Shown: positions 54,965 through 63,862, counted from the first letter of the stretch. The stretch: DNA of 64,000 nt from Verrucomicrobiia bacterium (GCA_030427505.1 JAUICH010000006.1:229704-293703); one strand, 5' to 3'. Numbers and translations are program-made. Notes: generated from the letters alone by a model not told the origin.

Positions 54965-56433
54965 CGATCCGTCGTGGCGGCGGAAATGGCTTCGTTATTT
55001 GCCGGGGCGGCAGGCTCTGGAGAGACAATCCGGGCGAGAAACAGAACCTCGCCCGTCTCGGTGGATTGGATCGCCACCACGAAGGGACGGTCCAGGGTGA
55101 GGGCGATGGGCTTGTCGGGCCAGCCGCGGGTGGCCACGGCGGCGCCGGTAGCGGCGGCCCCGCGGGCACCGGTTTCATCCAGTTCCAGAGTCGCCTTGTG
55201 GCGGAGAACGCTGACGCACAACCCCTGTTCGTCGGAAATGCCGGAGAGGTCGGCTTCCTGAGGGGAGAAGAGACTGCCGGCGCCCAGAATCTGCAGTCCG
55301 GCTTTAACGCTGGACTGCACTTCCAGCTTCAGGCGGGGAGTTTTCAACTCCACGGTGTGCCTTTCCAAATCTTCGGTCAGTTCCTGGAAGCGGGCCGCGG
55401 TCAGGGTTTTTTCCAGTCCCTGAAGAGACACCAGCGGATCTCCGCCGTCCGGGGGCAGCAGGAAGACGCAGCGCTGGTCTCCATTTTGCAGCGGCATGGC
55501 CAGCACGTGGGTGCCCTTGATTTCACGGTACTGGAATTCCGCCACCTGGTGCATGAAGTCCGTCCGAACGGTCTTGCCGGAACCGGAATGAAACTCGCCC
55601 GGCTTGGTGTAGGTGGGGTCGAAGGGGTTGACCCAGGCGCCGTCATAGGCCAGCGCGCAGGCGATGACCAGGCGGGTCGTGGAATCCAAGTCACCCGATT
55701 CGAACAGGGTGGGAATTCGCTCCCGGGTCGCGGCGTTGACCCAGCTGTTGATCTTTTCGGTTTCTCCAGCGGCGTCTTCGGAGAACGCGGCGGGACTGAG
55801 AGACATTCCCAGGTGATGAGACAGCACTCCTTCGTATTCGGGTTTGATGAGCCAGCCCATTTCGATCCAGGCTCCGGCGGCTGAGATTTTGGCTCCCGTG
55901 TCGCCAGCGGCAGTCGGGGTTACTTTCCGCGGTTTCAGCTCGTCTTTGGGGCGGAGAATATTATCTAGCTGAGCCGCCGTTTCGCCTCCGGCGCCCGCTT
56001 CCAGAGCCAGCAATACGGGCTCCAGTCCCGCGGGAGACAGGACCAGGTTTCCGTCGTCTGGGAGGAACCCTGGATGCGCGATGAGCGTCCGGTAGAGGGC
56101 AAAGCCGGCGGCATTGGGTGAAATGGTGGGCGCCGGACCAATCTTTGGTTTGGGTTTGGGTTTGGCTCTCATTTCAGCAGCGGCCTCAGGTTTGTCTTCG
56201 GTGGACGCCTCCGGCTTCTCGCCACGCGGCTTGGCTTCCGCTTCTTGAACGACCATGACGCCTCCTTTTCCTTCGGGAGAGGCCGGTGGGGCATCGGACA
56301 CTTCACCGGTGGCAGCCGTTTCCGGAGACTCTGGAACCTCGGGAGCTTCTGGAGACTGGGCGAAAAGGGTGATTCCGCCCGCCAGGCATATCAGGCCAGC
56401 GAGGGAGGTTGCAAATGGGCGAAGAGAGATCAT
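54961..56433 (-). CDS. Exported serpin with Arg at the predicted P1 site (serpin 2)
   Basis: The 490-residue protein has a signal peptide, ~100 residues of Glu/Ala/Pro/Lys-rich linker (KPKPKPKIGPAPTISPNAAG), then the serpin fold: GNLVLSPAGLEPVLLALEAG, ACALAYDGAWVNPFDP, the hinge DETGARGAAATGAA, and LDRPFVVAIQSTETGEVLFL with ARIVSPEP. With the hinge Glu as P17, P1 is Arg436 and P1' Gly437 (Arg codon 55126-55128, minus strand). The small-residue hinge (AAAT) is that of inhibitory serpins. It precedes and overlaps the caspase G gene. Confidence 0.92.
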   Translation of the reverse strand: MISLRPFATSLAGLICLAGGITLFAQSPEAPEVPESPETAATGEVSDAPPASPEGKGGVMVVQEAEAKPRGEKPEASTEDKPEAAAEMRAKPKPKPKIGPAPTISPNAAGFALYRTLIAHPGFLPDDGNLVLSPAGLEPVLLALEAGAGGETAAQLDNILRPKDELKPRKVTPTAAGDTGAKISAAGAWIEMGWLIKPEYEGVLSHHLGMSLSPAAFSEDAAGETEKINSWVNAATRERIPTLFESGDLDSTTRLVIACALAYDGAWVNPFDPTYTKPGEFHSGSGKTVRTDFMHQVAEFQYREIKGTHVLAMPLQNGDQRCVFLLPPDGGDPLVSLQGLEKTLTAARFQELTEDLERHTVELKTPRLKLEVQSSVKAGLQILGAGSLFSPQEADLSGISDEQGLCVSVLRHKATLELDETGARGAAATGAAVATRGWPDKPIALTLDRPFVVAIQSTETGEVLFLARIVSPEPAAPANNEAISAATTDR

Positions 56434-56509
56434 GGCTTTGCCGGTAAGTGGTTAGGATAAGATACGGCTGGAGCCAGACTTTGGGGCTTCCCGAGTCTGG
56501 CGTGGAAGT

Positions 56510-57139
56510 TCATGGGTTCTCGGATGTGAAAGTCCGGTGTATCATTACTTTACGGTAGGGCGCCAGCACTACTTCGCTGGCGTCATCAGAAACTCCGTCT
56601 TTCACCGCTTCCGCGGGGCCGCAGCCCATGGCGCGAAGGGAGCGGGCCGGAACGCCCCGCTGGATGAGGGAATGGACGATAAAGTTGGCGCGAGCGATCG
56701 AGAGCCGGTTGTTGTGGTCCGTTTCGCCCAGGACGCAGGTGTGACCCTCGATCAGATAGCTTTCGCCTTCTTTCATGCCTTTCAGGGCATTGGCGAGCGC
56801 TTCCAGTTGCCGCGATGAATTTCCGGTCAACTCGGTGGAAGAATCCAGCGCGAAGGTAATGGGAAGCGAGATGTGCGCGTCGGGATCAACCCGCACGGTA
56901 TCCGCCACGATTTCGATGCTGCGATCGTCCGCGTCCAGGCTCCGGGAGTTTTCGAACACGTAGCCCGCCCGGGTTTTAGGCCAGGCCCGGGTCGCTTCGG
57001 CCTCGACGACCGATCTCCGGATTTCCTCGGTGGAGATCACTTCTTCCTCGCCGTGAGCGGAGATGCTGGCGGTGGCGGGCAGAACGGCCAGGCAAATGAG
57101 CCATAGGCCGTTTTTGATCCTCTTGTCCTTCTTTTTCAT
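56510..57139 (-). CDS. Exported OmpA-like protein 3
   Basis: The 209-residue protein has a signal peptide, an N-terminal part of unknown fold (EEIRRSVVEAEATRAWPKTR), and an OmpA/MotB-like domain (ITFALDSSTELTGNSSRQL, LIEGHTCVLGETDHNNRLS, IARANFIVHSLIQRGVPARS). It is close to the protein at 37198, including HNN and the YRKVMIHR ending. The peptidoglycan-contact Asp is again Cys (GHTC). It lies 76 bp upstream of serpin 2. Confidence 0.9.
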   Translation of the reverse strand: MKKKDKRIKNGLWLICLAVLPATASISAHGEEEVISTEEIRRSVVEAEATRAWPKTRAGYVFENSRSLDADDRSIEIVADTVRVDPDAHISLPITFALDSSTELTGNSSRQLEALANALKGMKEGESYLIEGHTCVLGETDHNNRLSIARANFIVHSLIQRGVPARSLRAMGCGPAEAVKDGVSDDASEVVLAPYRKVMIHRTFTSENP

Positions 57140-57196
57140 CGCCGGATAGCCGAAGCCGCGTGGGTGCTTTCTTAGATTAGAGGAGGGTGACCGTTC

Positions 57197-57706
57197 TTAC
57201 TCAGTCACACCGTAAACCAAGCGGGCTTCGCCGCGGCGCTCCACGGATGCCGGTTCGACGGAAGCGCCTTTCATCCAGGCGCCAGCAGCGGGAGGCGTGG
57301 ACTCATTGACCGGCACGGTGGACGCGATCACGATCAAGGTGTCCCGGCCGGTGGGCGGGCTGACGCGGAACTGGAAGTCGCCGCTGGCGGGAAGCCGGGC
57401 TGGAACGCCGCCCCGGAAGACTTTCCGGGAGGAGTGCGCGTTCGGGTAGATCTGATTGATCGCGCCGTCGGAACCGCGAACCCATGCCGCCAGGTAGGCG
57501 TCTTCGGAGGGTACCACGGTAAAACTCAGGAGGTCGCCCACCTGGTAGGAAGTCTTGGTGGTCGAGACCGCCAGGTGAATCTCGCCCGTTCGCTGGAAGG
57601 TACCCGGGACGGGAGTACCGGTGGTTTGAGTTGTCTGGCAGGAAGAAAACAGGATGGCGGCGAGCGCCGCCGCCGGAATAAGGATGATTCGCGAGGTCAT
57701 GTTCAT
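57197..57706 (-). CDS. Stand-alone DUF4384 lipoprotein
   Basis: From ATG 57706 the 169-residue protein has a lipoprotein signal (ALAAILFSSC, lipobox FSSC) and one DUF4384 domain: SYQVGDLLSFTVVPSEDAYL, GAINQIYPNAHSSRKVFRGG and LVYGVTE at the end. The same domain is fused behind caspases D, E and F, so this is likely a detached, membrane-anchored version that works with caspase G, which lacks it. It is the first gene of the leftward unit with OmpA 3, serpin 2 and caspase G. Confidence 0.87.
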   Translation of the reverse strand: MNMTSRIILIPAAALAAILFSSCQTTQTTGTPVPGTFQRTGEIHLAVSTTKTSYQVGDLLSFTVVPSEDAYLAAWVRGSDGAINQIYPNAHSSRKVFRGGVPARLPASGDFQFRVSPPTGRDTLIVIASTVPVNESTPPAAGAWMKGASVEPASVERRGEARLVYGVTE

Positions 57707-58069
57707 GGGATGGAGTGTGTGGTGTACTTGGAGAGACTGGACTCTGGAGGGCAATCGAATCTGGGAGGCGGAATTATTGCAAGATTCTTCATTTTTTCTG
57801 ATTCCGGTTTAACGATAGCCGGATAGGAGGTCTCGACTCCAGAAAGGATAGCGCCGGGCGTCGATACGAGTTCTCCTCGCGGGCTGGACTGCGTTCGGGC
57901 TTTGGGACGTTCGGAGAGAAACCGTTACAAAGCCTGCGTTGCGGAGAGGAAAACATGCGCTGAAGTGGCGATAACTGTAATGCTAACCGAAAATCGGGGC
58001 AACTCTCTGACGCATGCCGCGCCGATTTGACGTGTGGCTTAACGTAAGCCCGAAATAGGGAATCTCTGA
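57707..58069. other. Intergenic region without a supported gene
   Basis: This 363 bp separates the divergent DUF4384 lipoprotein and the DUF6745-like gene. It should hold the promoter of the serpin 2/caspase G unit. No repeat or RNA gene is apparent. Confidence 0.35.
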
Positions 58070-58756
58070 ATGGATCAAGTCGCCTACCAGATCGAGCAAC
58101 TAAAAGCGATAGACCCAGCGGAGCCCAAAGTCGTCCGGAGCGAAATTGAGGCGGCGCTCTTGGAACATTGCCGTCTGATTGGGTTCGAACAGCCAGCCGT
58201 TCATTGGGTGGAAAGCCCGGTCGACGCCAATGCAAAGCTGGCCGGAGTGAATTGGGAGATGCCCCATGTCAGGAAGTGGTATCTCGCCAACCAAGCCTCC
58301 TACAAGGCGGCATGGCAGGAAATCCGCGGCCGCGGCAAGGAAGTCTGGAGGGAATTCTGCCGGACCCAGGCCAGGGCGGAGAAGCGAATCGATGGCCTCC
58401 TGGAAGGCGTGGTTCCCCAGTGGATTCCAATGACCGGCATCGACGGCCAATTGGCGGATGTGGTACATGGCTTGCCGTTCATGCTGCGGGCCGCCCTGCG
58501 GGACATGAGCATCGTGGACTCATCCGGCAGCCCGAAGTTTGCGGCTTTCAACCGGTTATGGCTGCCTTTCTTTGAAGCCTACCGTTCCGGACTGGGCGCG
58601 TTCTGGACCATCGACGAGGACTTTGTCTGCCTGCCCATGCCTTCCATGAAGTTAAGATCCGGCCGGCTTCATGCGGATAAAGAACCGGCGCTCGTCTGGC
58701 CGGATGGCCGCTCTTTCTGGTACCAGGATGGCGAATTGGAGACACGGGATAATTAA
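58070..58756 (+). CDS. Hypothetical protein (DUF6745-like)
   Basis: The 228-residue cytosolic protein is helical through about residue 190 and ends with SGRLHADKEPALVWPDGRSF then WYQDGE. That 'GxLHxxxxPAxxWPDGxxxWxxxG' ending is typical of the family annotated DUF6745 in many bacteria, whose function is unknown. No signal peptide or membrane segment is present. It converges with the pyruvate kinase gene 23 bp away. Confidence 0.65.
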   Translation: MDQVAYQIEQLKAIDPAEPKVVRSEIEAALLEHCRLIGFEQPAVHWVESPVDANAKLAGVNWEMPHVRKWYLANQASYKAAWQEIRGRGKEVWREFCRTQARAEKRIDGLLEGVVPQWIPMTGIDGQLADVVHGLPFMLRAALRDMSIVDSSGSPKFAAFNRLWLPFFEAYRSGLGAFWTIDEDFVCLPMPSMKLRSGRLHADKEPALVWPDGRSFWYQDGELETRDN

Positions 58757-58779
58757 AACCGTGCCGTCTTTCGAATTGC

Positions 58780-60693
58780 CTACGCCGTTTCGAACGGTCC
58801 GATGGAGGCTACTTTCAGCTTTCTTAGCGTGGCTTTTTTCTTGAGCTGGTGGCTTTCCATCCGGCGGAGAATGCTGGCCAGAGTTTTGACCGCCCGGACG
58901 ATGTGGGGTCCCTTGTTGAGCATGACGCACTCCGCCCGGCTGCCCATGGCCGCGTCCGTCACTTCGGCGCGTGTGGCCAGGCCGCGCTTGGCCAGAGATT
59001 CGAGCACCTGGGTGGCCCAGATGACCGGGACGTGGGCCGCCTCACAAAGCCACAAGATCTCTTCCTGCACTTCGGCCATGCGCTCGAACCCCAGCTCTAC
59101 CCCCAAGTCTCCCCGCGCGATCATTACCGCCACGGGAGGGTGACGCATGGCTTCCAAGAGCAGGGAGCCCAAGTTCTCGAAACCTTTGCGGGTCTCGATC
59201 TTCAGGATGATTCCCAGGTGATCCGCTTGGTGGCGATCCAGTTCGCCGATGAGCTGGCGCACGTCCGCGACATCCCGCACAAAGGAAAGAGAGACGAGGT
59301 TCCCCAAGGGCACTGCCTGCTCCAGGTCCGCAACGTCTTTGGCGGTGAGTCCGGAGATTCCCAGGTTCGTTTCGGGAAGGTTGATGCCTTTCTCCGCGCG
59401 GAGTTTCGCGGGTTGGGAAGTGACACGGGTGATTTCCACTTCGAGCTGTTCGGGTTCAACCTTCCGGATGATGCCCTCGATGGTGCCGTCATCGAAGGAG
59501 ATGGGCTCGCCGGGTTTGGTGTCCTGAAAGACGGCTTCCAGATCGCAACTGATAGTGGCGGGCACACCTTCTGCGCTCCCTTGGGAGGGAATGGCGGAGT
59601 GGCCTGGGGCGTCACCCTTTCTGACGATCAGGGTCTGTCCGGCGGTCAGGACCAGGAAAGCGGGCTTGGTGGATTCGAAGTCTTCGACGGTGCCGGTGGC
59701 GACAGGCTCCGGGCGGCCGGGCTCGCGCAGTTCTAGTCCGGTGCCGGGAGTCACGTATCCTGTGTGGCCGCAGAGTCCCAGGCAATAGCCTTCGCCGGCG
59801 GATTCCAGCGTCACCTGGCGCTTGGCTTTGCGTGTGTCTTTCAGGACAATCTCCAGGCCCGGACACATGGCTTCGAAAAGGGCGGCCGAAACGGGCACGG
59901 AAAGAGCGCCCGGCTCCGAAATCACCGGGTGGCTTCCTGCTGGAACGAAAAATATGTGCGCTGGTGTGACGACACGTCCATAGGTGTCGCGCAGCGGTTT
60001 CCACCGGATCACCGGCGGGGAGGCTGGCAGAGGACCCGTTCGCAATTTGGGGCCCGCCACGTCGAAAGCCACCCGGCAGTTGAGCCCGGTTTCCTCCTCG
60101 GCGCGCCGGATATTGGCGATCATCTGTTGCCACGTCTCCGGCCCGTCGTGCGCGCAGTTGATGCGGGCGACCGCCATGCCTTCGGAAAGAAGGTCCCGGA
60201 CCAAGGCAAGATCGGTGGCGGCTTCGCTGGGCATGGTCACCATGATGCGGGTGGCGGAGCCGGCGCATTCCGGTCCGAACGCCGTGGTGGTGTGTTCGCC
60301 GAGGAGGGACTCACCCCGCTCGAACGAGAGGTCGTCTGGAGAGACTTGAGGCACCTCCACCGGTTCCGGTGAAAGGGCCGCCAGGGCGCGGAATACCGCG
60401 GCCAGGGTCGCCCGGACGTGCGACTCCATCCGGCCCAGAGAGCTGAGCCCCAAACGGGCCAAGTCTTTCTGTAGAGGCCGGATGTCGTGCTGCCGTACCG
60501 CCAGGTAGTGAATGAGATTCCGGGCACTGGCGCGCGCTTCCGGAGTCGCCTGGTCCAAGGTCGAAGAAAATTTCTCCTCCAGTTGTCCGGTAGCGTCCCA
60601 CAGCGTTCTGAGCGCCAACAGGCACCGGGCGATCAGTTCAGCTTCTGTTTCAGTCGCGGTGCCGGGCGGAGGGTCGGAGAGTGCCGGATTCAT
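58780..60693 (-). CDS. pyk: Atypical pyruvate kinase
   Basis: The 637-residue protein has a ~150-residue helical N-terminal extension, then a pyruvate-kinase barrel: AVARINCAHD (in place of ARLNFSHG), AFDVAGPKLRTG, a B-domain, LKIETRKGFENL with the catalytic Lys, MIARGDLGVELGFERM and TRAEVTDAAMGSRAECVML. TIGPAS is replaced by TMPSEA. The allosteric C-terminal domain of ordinary pyruvate kinases is missing. The same combination occurs in the plant plastid-type branch, as I recall. Whether it makes pyruvate and ATP or has another role is open. An upstream start at 60762 is less likely. Confidence 0.83.
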   Translation of the reverse strand: MNPALSDPPPGTATETEAELIARCLLALRTLWDATGQLEEKFSSTLDQATPEARASARNLIHYLAVRQHDIRPLQKDLARLGLSSLGRMESHVRATLAAVFRALAALSPEPVEVPQVSPDDLSFERGESLLGEHTTTAFGPECAGSATRIMVTMPSEAATDLALVRDLLSEGMAVARINCAHDGPETWQQMIANIRRAEEETGLNCRVAFDVAGPKLRTGPLPASPPVIRWKPLRDTYGRVVTPAHIFFVPAGSHPVISEPGALSVPVSAALFEAMCPGLEIVLKDTRKAKRQVTLESAGEGYCLGLCGHTGYVTPGTGLELREPGRPEPVATGTVEDFESTKPAFLVLTAGQTLIVRKGDAPGHSAIPSQGSAEGVPATISCDLEAVFQDTKPGEPISFDDGTIEGIIRKVEPEQLEVEITRVTSQPAKLRAEKGINLPETNLGISGLTAKDVADLEQAVPLGNLVSLSFVRDVADVRQLIGELDRHQADHLGIILKIETRKGFENLGSLLLEAMRHPPVAVMIARGDLGVELGFERMAEVQEEILWLCEAAHVPVIWATQVLESLAKRGLATRAEVTDAAMGSRAECVMLNKGPHIVRAVKTLASILRRMESHQLKKKATLRKLKVASIGPFETA

Positions 60694-61139
60694 GGGAGGA
60701 GGGCTGGCGGAAGATTGAGAGAAGTTTGCGCCCCAGAAGCGGTTTCGAACTGTGCGGACCACGCCGTGGGGGCGCCAATTCGGAGCCTCTCGGAGGCCGG
60801 AAGCCTTGGAAGCGTCTGATAGGACGTTACGGGCATTATCCGCGTCAAAATTGCGGAAGGGAAGTCACGGAAACGTTGCTTTCAGGACCGTTTTCGGCGG
60901 CCTGAACCCCGTTGGCGAGAGTCTCCGGTCGCTATTCCGCCGGAGGGGAACTCGTAGGCGTGAAGTGACTTCGATCAGCGGGGCGGGGTGGGGGCTGAAA
61001 CGGCAAACTCTCAGGCTTTGCCGCGTCCTACACGAAAAAGGGGAGAGAATTCGTGAAATCGGCGCGTCTTGACGAAGCTGGCCACATACGGGTATGCTTT
61101 AGGAATCAACATCCCAAATTTCTACCCCTCATCTTTGTC
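60694..61139. other. Divergent intergenic region without a supported gene
   Basis: The 446 bp between the pyruvate kinase and pseudopilin genes contain only a weak hairpin (CTCCGG/CCGGAG around 60919-60942). I see no gene or repeat. Confidence 0.35.
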
Positions 61140-61919
61140 ATGAAAATCCCCTCTTATTCTCAAAATGTCGCCCGCATTCGCTCCCGGTCGCGGGGGTTGA
61201 CGATGCTCGAAATACTGGTGGTGGTCTTCATCATCGGCTTGCTCACCGGTCTCGGCTATGCCGCCGTCACCCAAGTGGTTCAGAAAGCGAACACGATGAA
61301 AACGATGAACAATCTTCGTTCCATCACTCTGGCTACCATGGATTGGACCGTTGAAAATGGTGACCACCTTCCATCCCCCATCTATACAGATGACACGCCA
61401 GGGGAATTGCCTGAGAACGCCATGCTCATGGAAAGTGGCATGTGGCTGGATGGGGTGATTTTCGCCACCCTGTATCCGGGGACCGATCCGGCCAACACCG
61501 CGTCTTCCCGGGCGACAGAGGGCGGTCACCTGGTGGAAACCGTGTTTGAGTCCACGCCCAGTGTAAAACGTTTTCCGACGGACACGAATTGGTATCATCA
61601 CAGCTATGCGATGAACAAGAATCTCCGCTATGACGAGATCAACGCAAACGCGCCGGACCCGTATCTAACCGAAAAGACGCGGGTAAATTTCACCCGGCCC
61701 GTGGACGCCATGATCTACATAGACTGTATGGAAAAGAACGTGGTGGCGGCGGAAGACGTGATGATGATTCGCAATACGAAAGCCCGCCACGACGATCGTT
61801 TTGTCCTGGCGGCCTTCCTGGACGCGCATGTGGATAAGCTGCACCCGAATGAAATTCCGGAGTCTGACTCCACGGAAGATGGCTCCAAGTTCTGGCGCGG
61901 CGCGGGACTGGACGATTAA
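61140..61919 (+). CDS. Type II secretion/PVC pseudopilin-like protein
   Basis: The 259-residue protein has a short basic leader and a prepilin cleavage/methylation motif with the hydrophobic helix RGLTMLEILVVVFIIGLLTG. The rest is a beta-rich globular domain with aromatic and Asp-rich stretches, and near the end HDDRFVLAAFLDAHVDKL, a variant of the H-X9-DG motif of PVC prepilin-like proteins. Such proteins form short pseudopili at the cell surface. The start at 61140 is chosen because the upstream extension would bury the leader. No other pilus gene is near. Confidence 0.88.
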   Translation: MKIPSYSQNVARIRSRSRGLTMLEILVVVFIIGLLTGLGYAAVTQVVQKANTMKTMNNLRSITLATMDWTVENGDHLPSPIYTDDTPGELPENAMLMESGMWLDGVIFATLYPGTDPANTASSRATEGGHLVETVFESTPSVKRFPTDTNWYHHSYAMNKNLRYDEINANAPDPYLTEKTRVNFTRPVDAMIYIDCMEKNVVAAEDVMMIRNTKARHDDRFVLAAFLDAHVDKLHPNEIPESDSTEDGSKFWRGAGLDD

Positions 61920-61970
61920 GAACGTGCGGGCAAGGGTGAGCGGATTTGCTGGAATCCAAGCAAGATTCGC

Positions 61971-63173
61971 TCACTCCGCCGACAGCCGATAGATCGTGGT
62001 CTGGCGGTAGGTCTCGCCGGGCCGGAGCACGGGGGAAGGATACCCCGCCTGATTCGGCGAGTCCGGGAAGGTCTGCGCTTCCAGGCAAAGGGCGGAACGG
62101 TAGGGATAGACTTTTCCGTCTTTTCCCTCCACGCCGTCCAGATAGTTGCCAACGTAAAGCTGGAGACCCGGTTCGGTGGTTTCCACTTCCAGGACGCGGC
62201 CGCTGGCCGGATCTTTGACGGTGGCGGCGGGGATGAGCTTGCCGTCCCGGCCGTCTTTCAGGACGTAGTTGTGGTCGTAGCCGATGCCGTTTTTGAGCTG
62301 CTCGTCATCCGCGCCGATGCGTTCGCCGATGGGAGTGGGATTGCGGAAATCAAAAGGAGTACCCTCCACGGATGCCAGGTCCCCCAAGGGAATGCCGGTG
62401 TCGTCCGTGGGAACGAAGCGGTCCGCGTGAATGGTCAGGACGTGGTCCAGGATCGTGGGCGTGCCGTGACCCGAGAGATTGAAATAGCTGTGATTGGTCA
62501 GGTTCAGGACGGTGGGTTTGTCCGTGGTGGCTTCGTAGTCGATCTTCAGCGCGTTGTCGGCCGTCAACGTGTAGATGACGGTGCAGCTTAGTTCTCCGGG
62601 GTAACCTTCTTCTCCGTCCGGACTGGTGTAGCTGAGCTTCAGGGCGGGACCGTCCGGGGTTTCCATGGGCTCCGCCTGCCAGACTTTCTTGTCGAAGCCC
62701 ACGTCACCGCCGTGGAGGTGGTTTGGGCCGTTGTTCACCGCCAGGGTGTACTCCGTGCCGTCCAGAGTGAACTTGCCCTTGGCGATGCGGTTGGCATAGC
62801 GGCCGGTGATGCTACCGAAGTAGGGGCTTTTCTTGCTCACATACTCGTCCGCGGAGTCGAAGCCCAGCACCACGTCGGCCAGGTTGCCGTCTTTGTCCGG
62901 GGCCAGTAGAGAAACAATAATGCCGCCGTAGTTCGTGATCTTGGCCGTCACGCCATTGGCATTTTTTAAGGTGTAAAGAGAGACTTTCTGGCCGCCGATG
63001 CTGCCGAAAGGTTCCACGGGAATATCCGCCGTTTCGCCGGTGGCGGGGCTACTAGAATCGGTGGGATTTTCGTCGTCTTTTTTACAGCCAGATAAGGTCA
63101 TGATGAGGGCCAGGGTTGAGGCGAGCACTGAGCACGCGCGGACGGAGGGTTGCAATCGTTTTGCGAATTTCAT
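61971..63173 (-). CDS. galM: Aldose 1-epimerase, lipoprotein form
   Basis: The 400-residue protein starts with a lipoprotein signal (LASTLALIMTLSGC, lipobox LSGC), an acidic linker, then the galactose mutarotase domain. GANGVTAKITNYGGIIVSLL is shortened to its hallmark VTAKITNYGGIIVSLLAPD; others are YFGSITGRYANRIAKGKF, NGPNHLHGGDVGFDKKVW (His), LNLTNHSYFNLSGHG (catalytic His) and GLQLYVGNYLDG. It interconverts alpha and beta anomers of hexoses; the anchored version suggests action in the periplasm on sugars released from polysaccharides. ATG 63173 is used as it begins the signal. Confidence 0.93.
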   Translation of the reverse strand: MKFAKRLQPSVRACSVLASTLALIMTLSGCKKDDENPTDSSSPATGETADIPVEPFGSIGGQKVSLYTLKNANGVTAKITNYGGIIVSLLAPDKDGNLADVVLGFDSADEYVSKKSPYFGSITGRYANRIAKGKFTLDGTEYTLAVNNGPNHLHGGDVGFDKKVWQAEPMETPDGPALKLSYTSPDGEEGYPGELSCTVIYTLTADNALKIDYEATTDKPTVLNLTNHSYFNLSGHGTPTILDHVLTIHADRFVPTDDTGIPLGDLASVEGTPFDFRNPTPIGERIGADDEQLKNGIGYDHNYVLKDGRDGKLIPAATVKDPASGRVLEVETTEPGLQLYVGNYLDGVEGKDGKVYPYRSALCLEAQTFPDSPNQAGYPSPVLRPGETYRQTTIYRLSAE

Positions 63174-63526
63174 GGGAGGTTTTGACTGATGAGGGCTTGT
63201 TGCGGGGGGAAGCCAAAGTAGGAAAACAAAACCGCCCACCGAGGACAAGCCTATCCTCCCGGCCTCGAGTCATCCTTCGCGGGAGAAGCTCACCGAGAGC
63301 CCCGGCGAAGGGGCAACGGCTTCCGCCGGTCCAGACGTAACTATCATTGAGACAAGAAAGTGCGCGCCCGAAATCTCAGCGGTCCGTTTGAGACCTGATT
63401 TCGGAAACCCCATCCCCACCCCGAAGCAAAGGCGCGCTGGGCCATGAAGAAACGTGGCCTCCCTACCCAGCCGGTTCGGCGGGGCGAGCCGGTTCTCAAC
63501 AATCACTCCGAACACCAGACTTTACG
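63174..63526. other. Divergent intergenic region
   Basis: The 353 bp between galM and the His-rich gene contain the inverted repeat at 63368-63404 and otherwise nothing I can support. Confidence 0.35.
63368..63404. repeat. Inverted repeat upstream of the His-rich gene
   Basis: CCGAAATC (63368-63375) and GATTTCGG (63397-63404) pair perfectly around a 21-nt loop, with TCA/TGA able to extend it. It lies 120 bp before the His-rich start and may be a regulatory hairpin. Confidence 0.4.
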
Positions 63527-63862
63527 ATGAAAACCAATCTCAAGAAAGCTATCTTGGCCGGCGCGGCCAGCTTGTTTGCCCTGACGGCCATTTCCGGAAC
63601 GGCGGACGCCAGAGACCGTGATCGCGACCGGCACCGGCATGGGCATGACCACCACCGGTGGGATCGCGGGCACCATGACCGCGGCCACTGGGATCACGAC
63701 CGCCGGCATTGGGATCGCCACCATGGCCACGACCAGGATCGCCACTACCGCTACTACCGGGCCCTTCCCGCTCCCTTTGGCGGCAGCTTCTGGCTGCGAT
63801 TGGGAGACCGGTGGGATGATCGCTGGGACCATCGCGACCACCGCCACCACGATCATGACTAG
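63527..63862 (+). CDS. Exported His/Asp/Arg-rich low-complexity protein
   Basis: The 111-residue protein has a signal peptide (LAGAASLFALTAISGTADA) and a mature part made of His, Asp, Arg, Trp and Gly (for example DRDRHRHGHDHHRWDRGHHD). A short ordered insert reads RALPAPFGGSFWLRLGDRW. The composition suits metal binding or retention at the cell wall. Its TAG stop codon is the left edge of the second MITE-like copy. Confidence 0.8.
   Translation: MKTNLKKAILAGAASLFALTAISGTADARDRDRDRHRHGHDHHRWDRGHHDRGHWDHDRRHWDRHHGHDQDRHYRYYRALPAPFGGSFWLRLGDRWDDRWDHRDHRHHDHD

Noticed and set aside
61140..61919. Part of a type IV pilus operon
   Set aside because: No pilus ATPase, secretin or platform gene is adjacent; lone pseudopilin-like genes are common in PVC bacteria.
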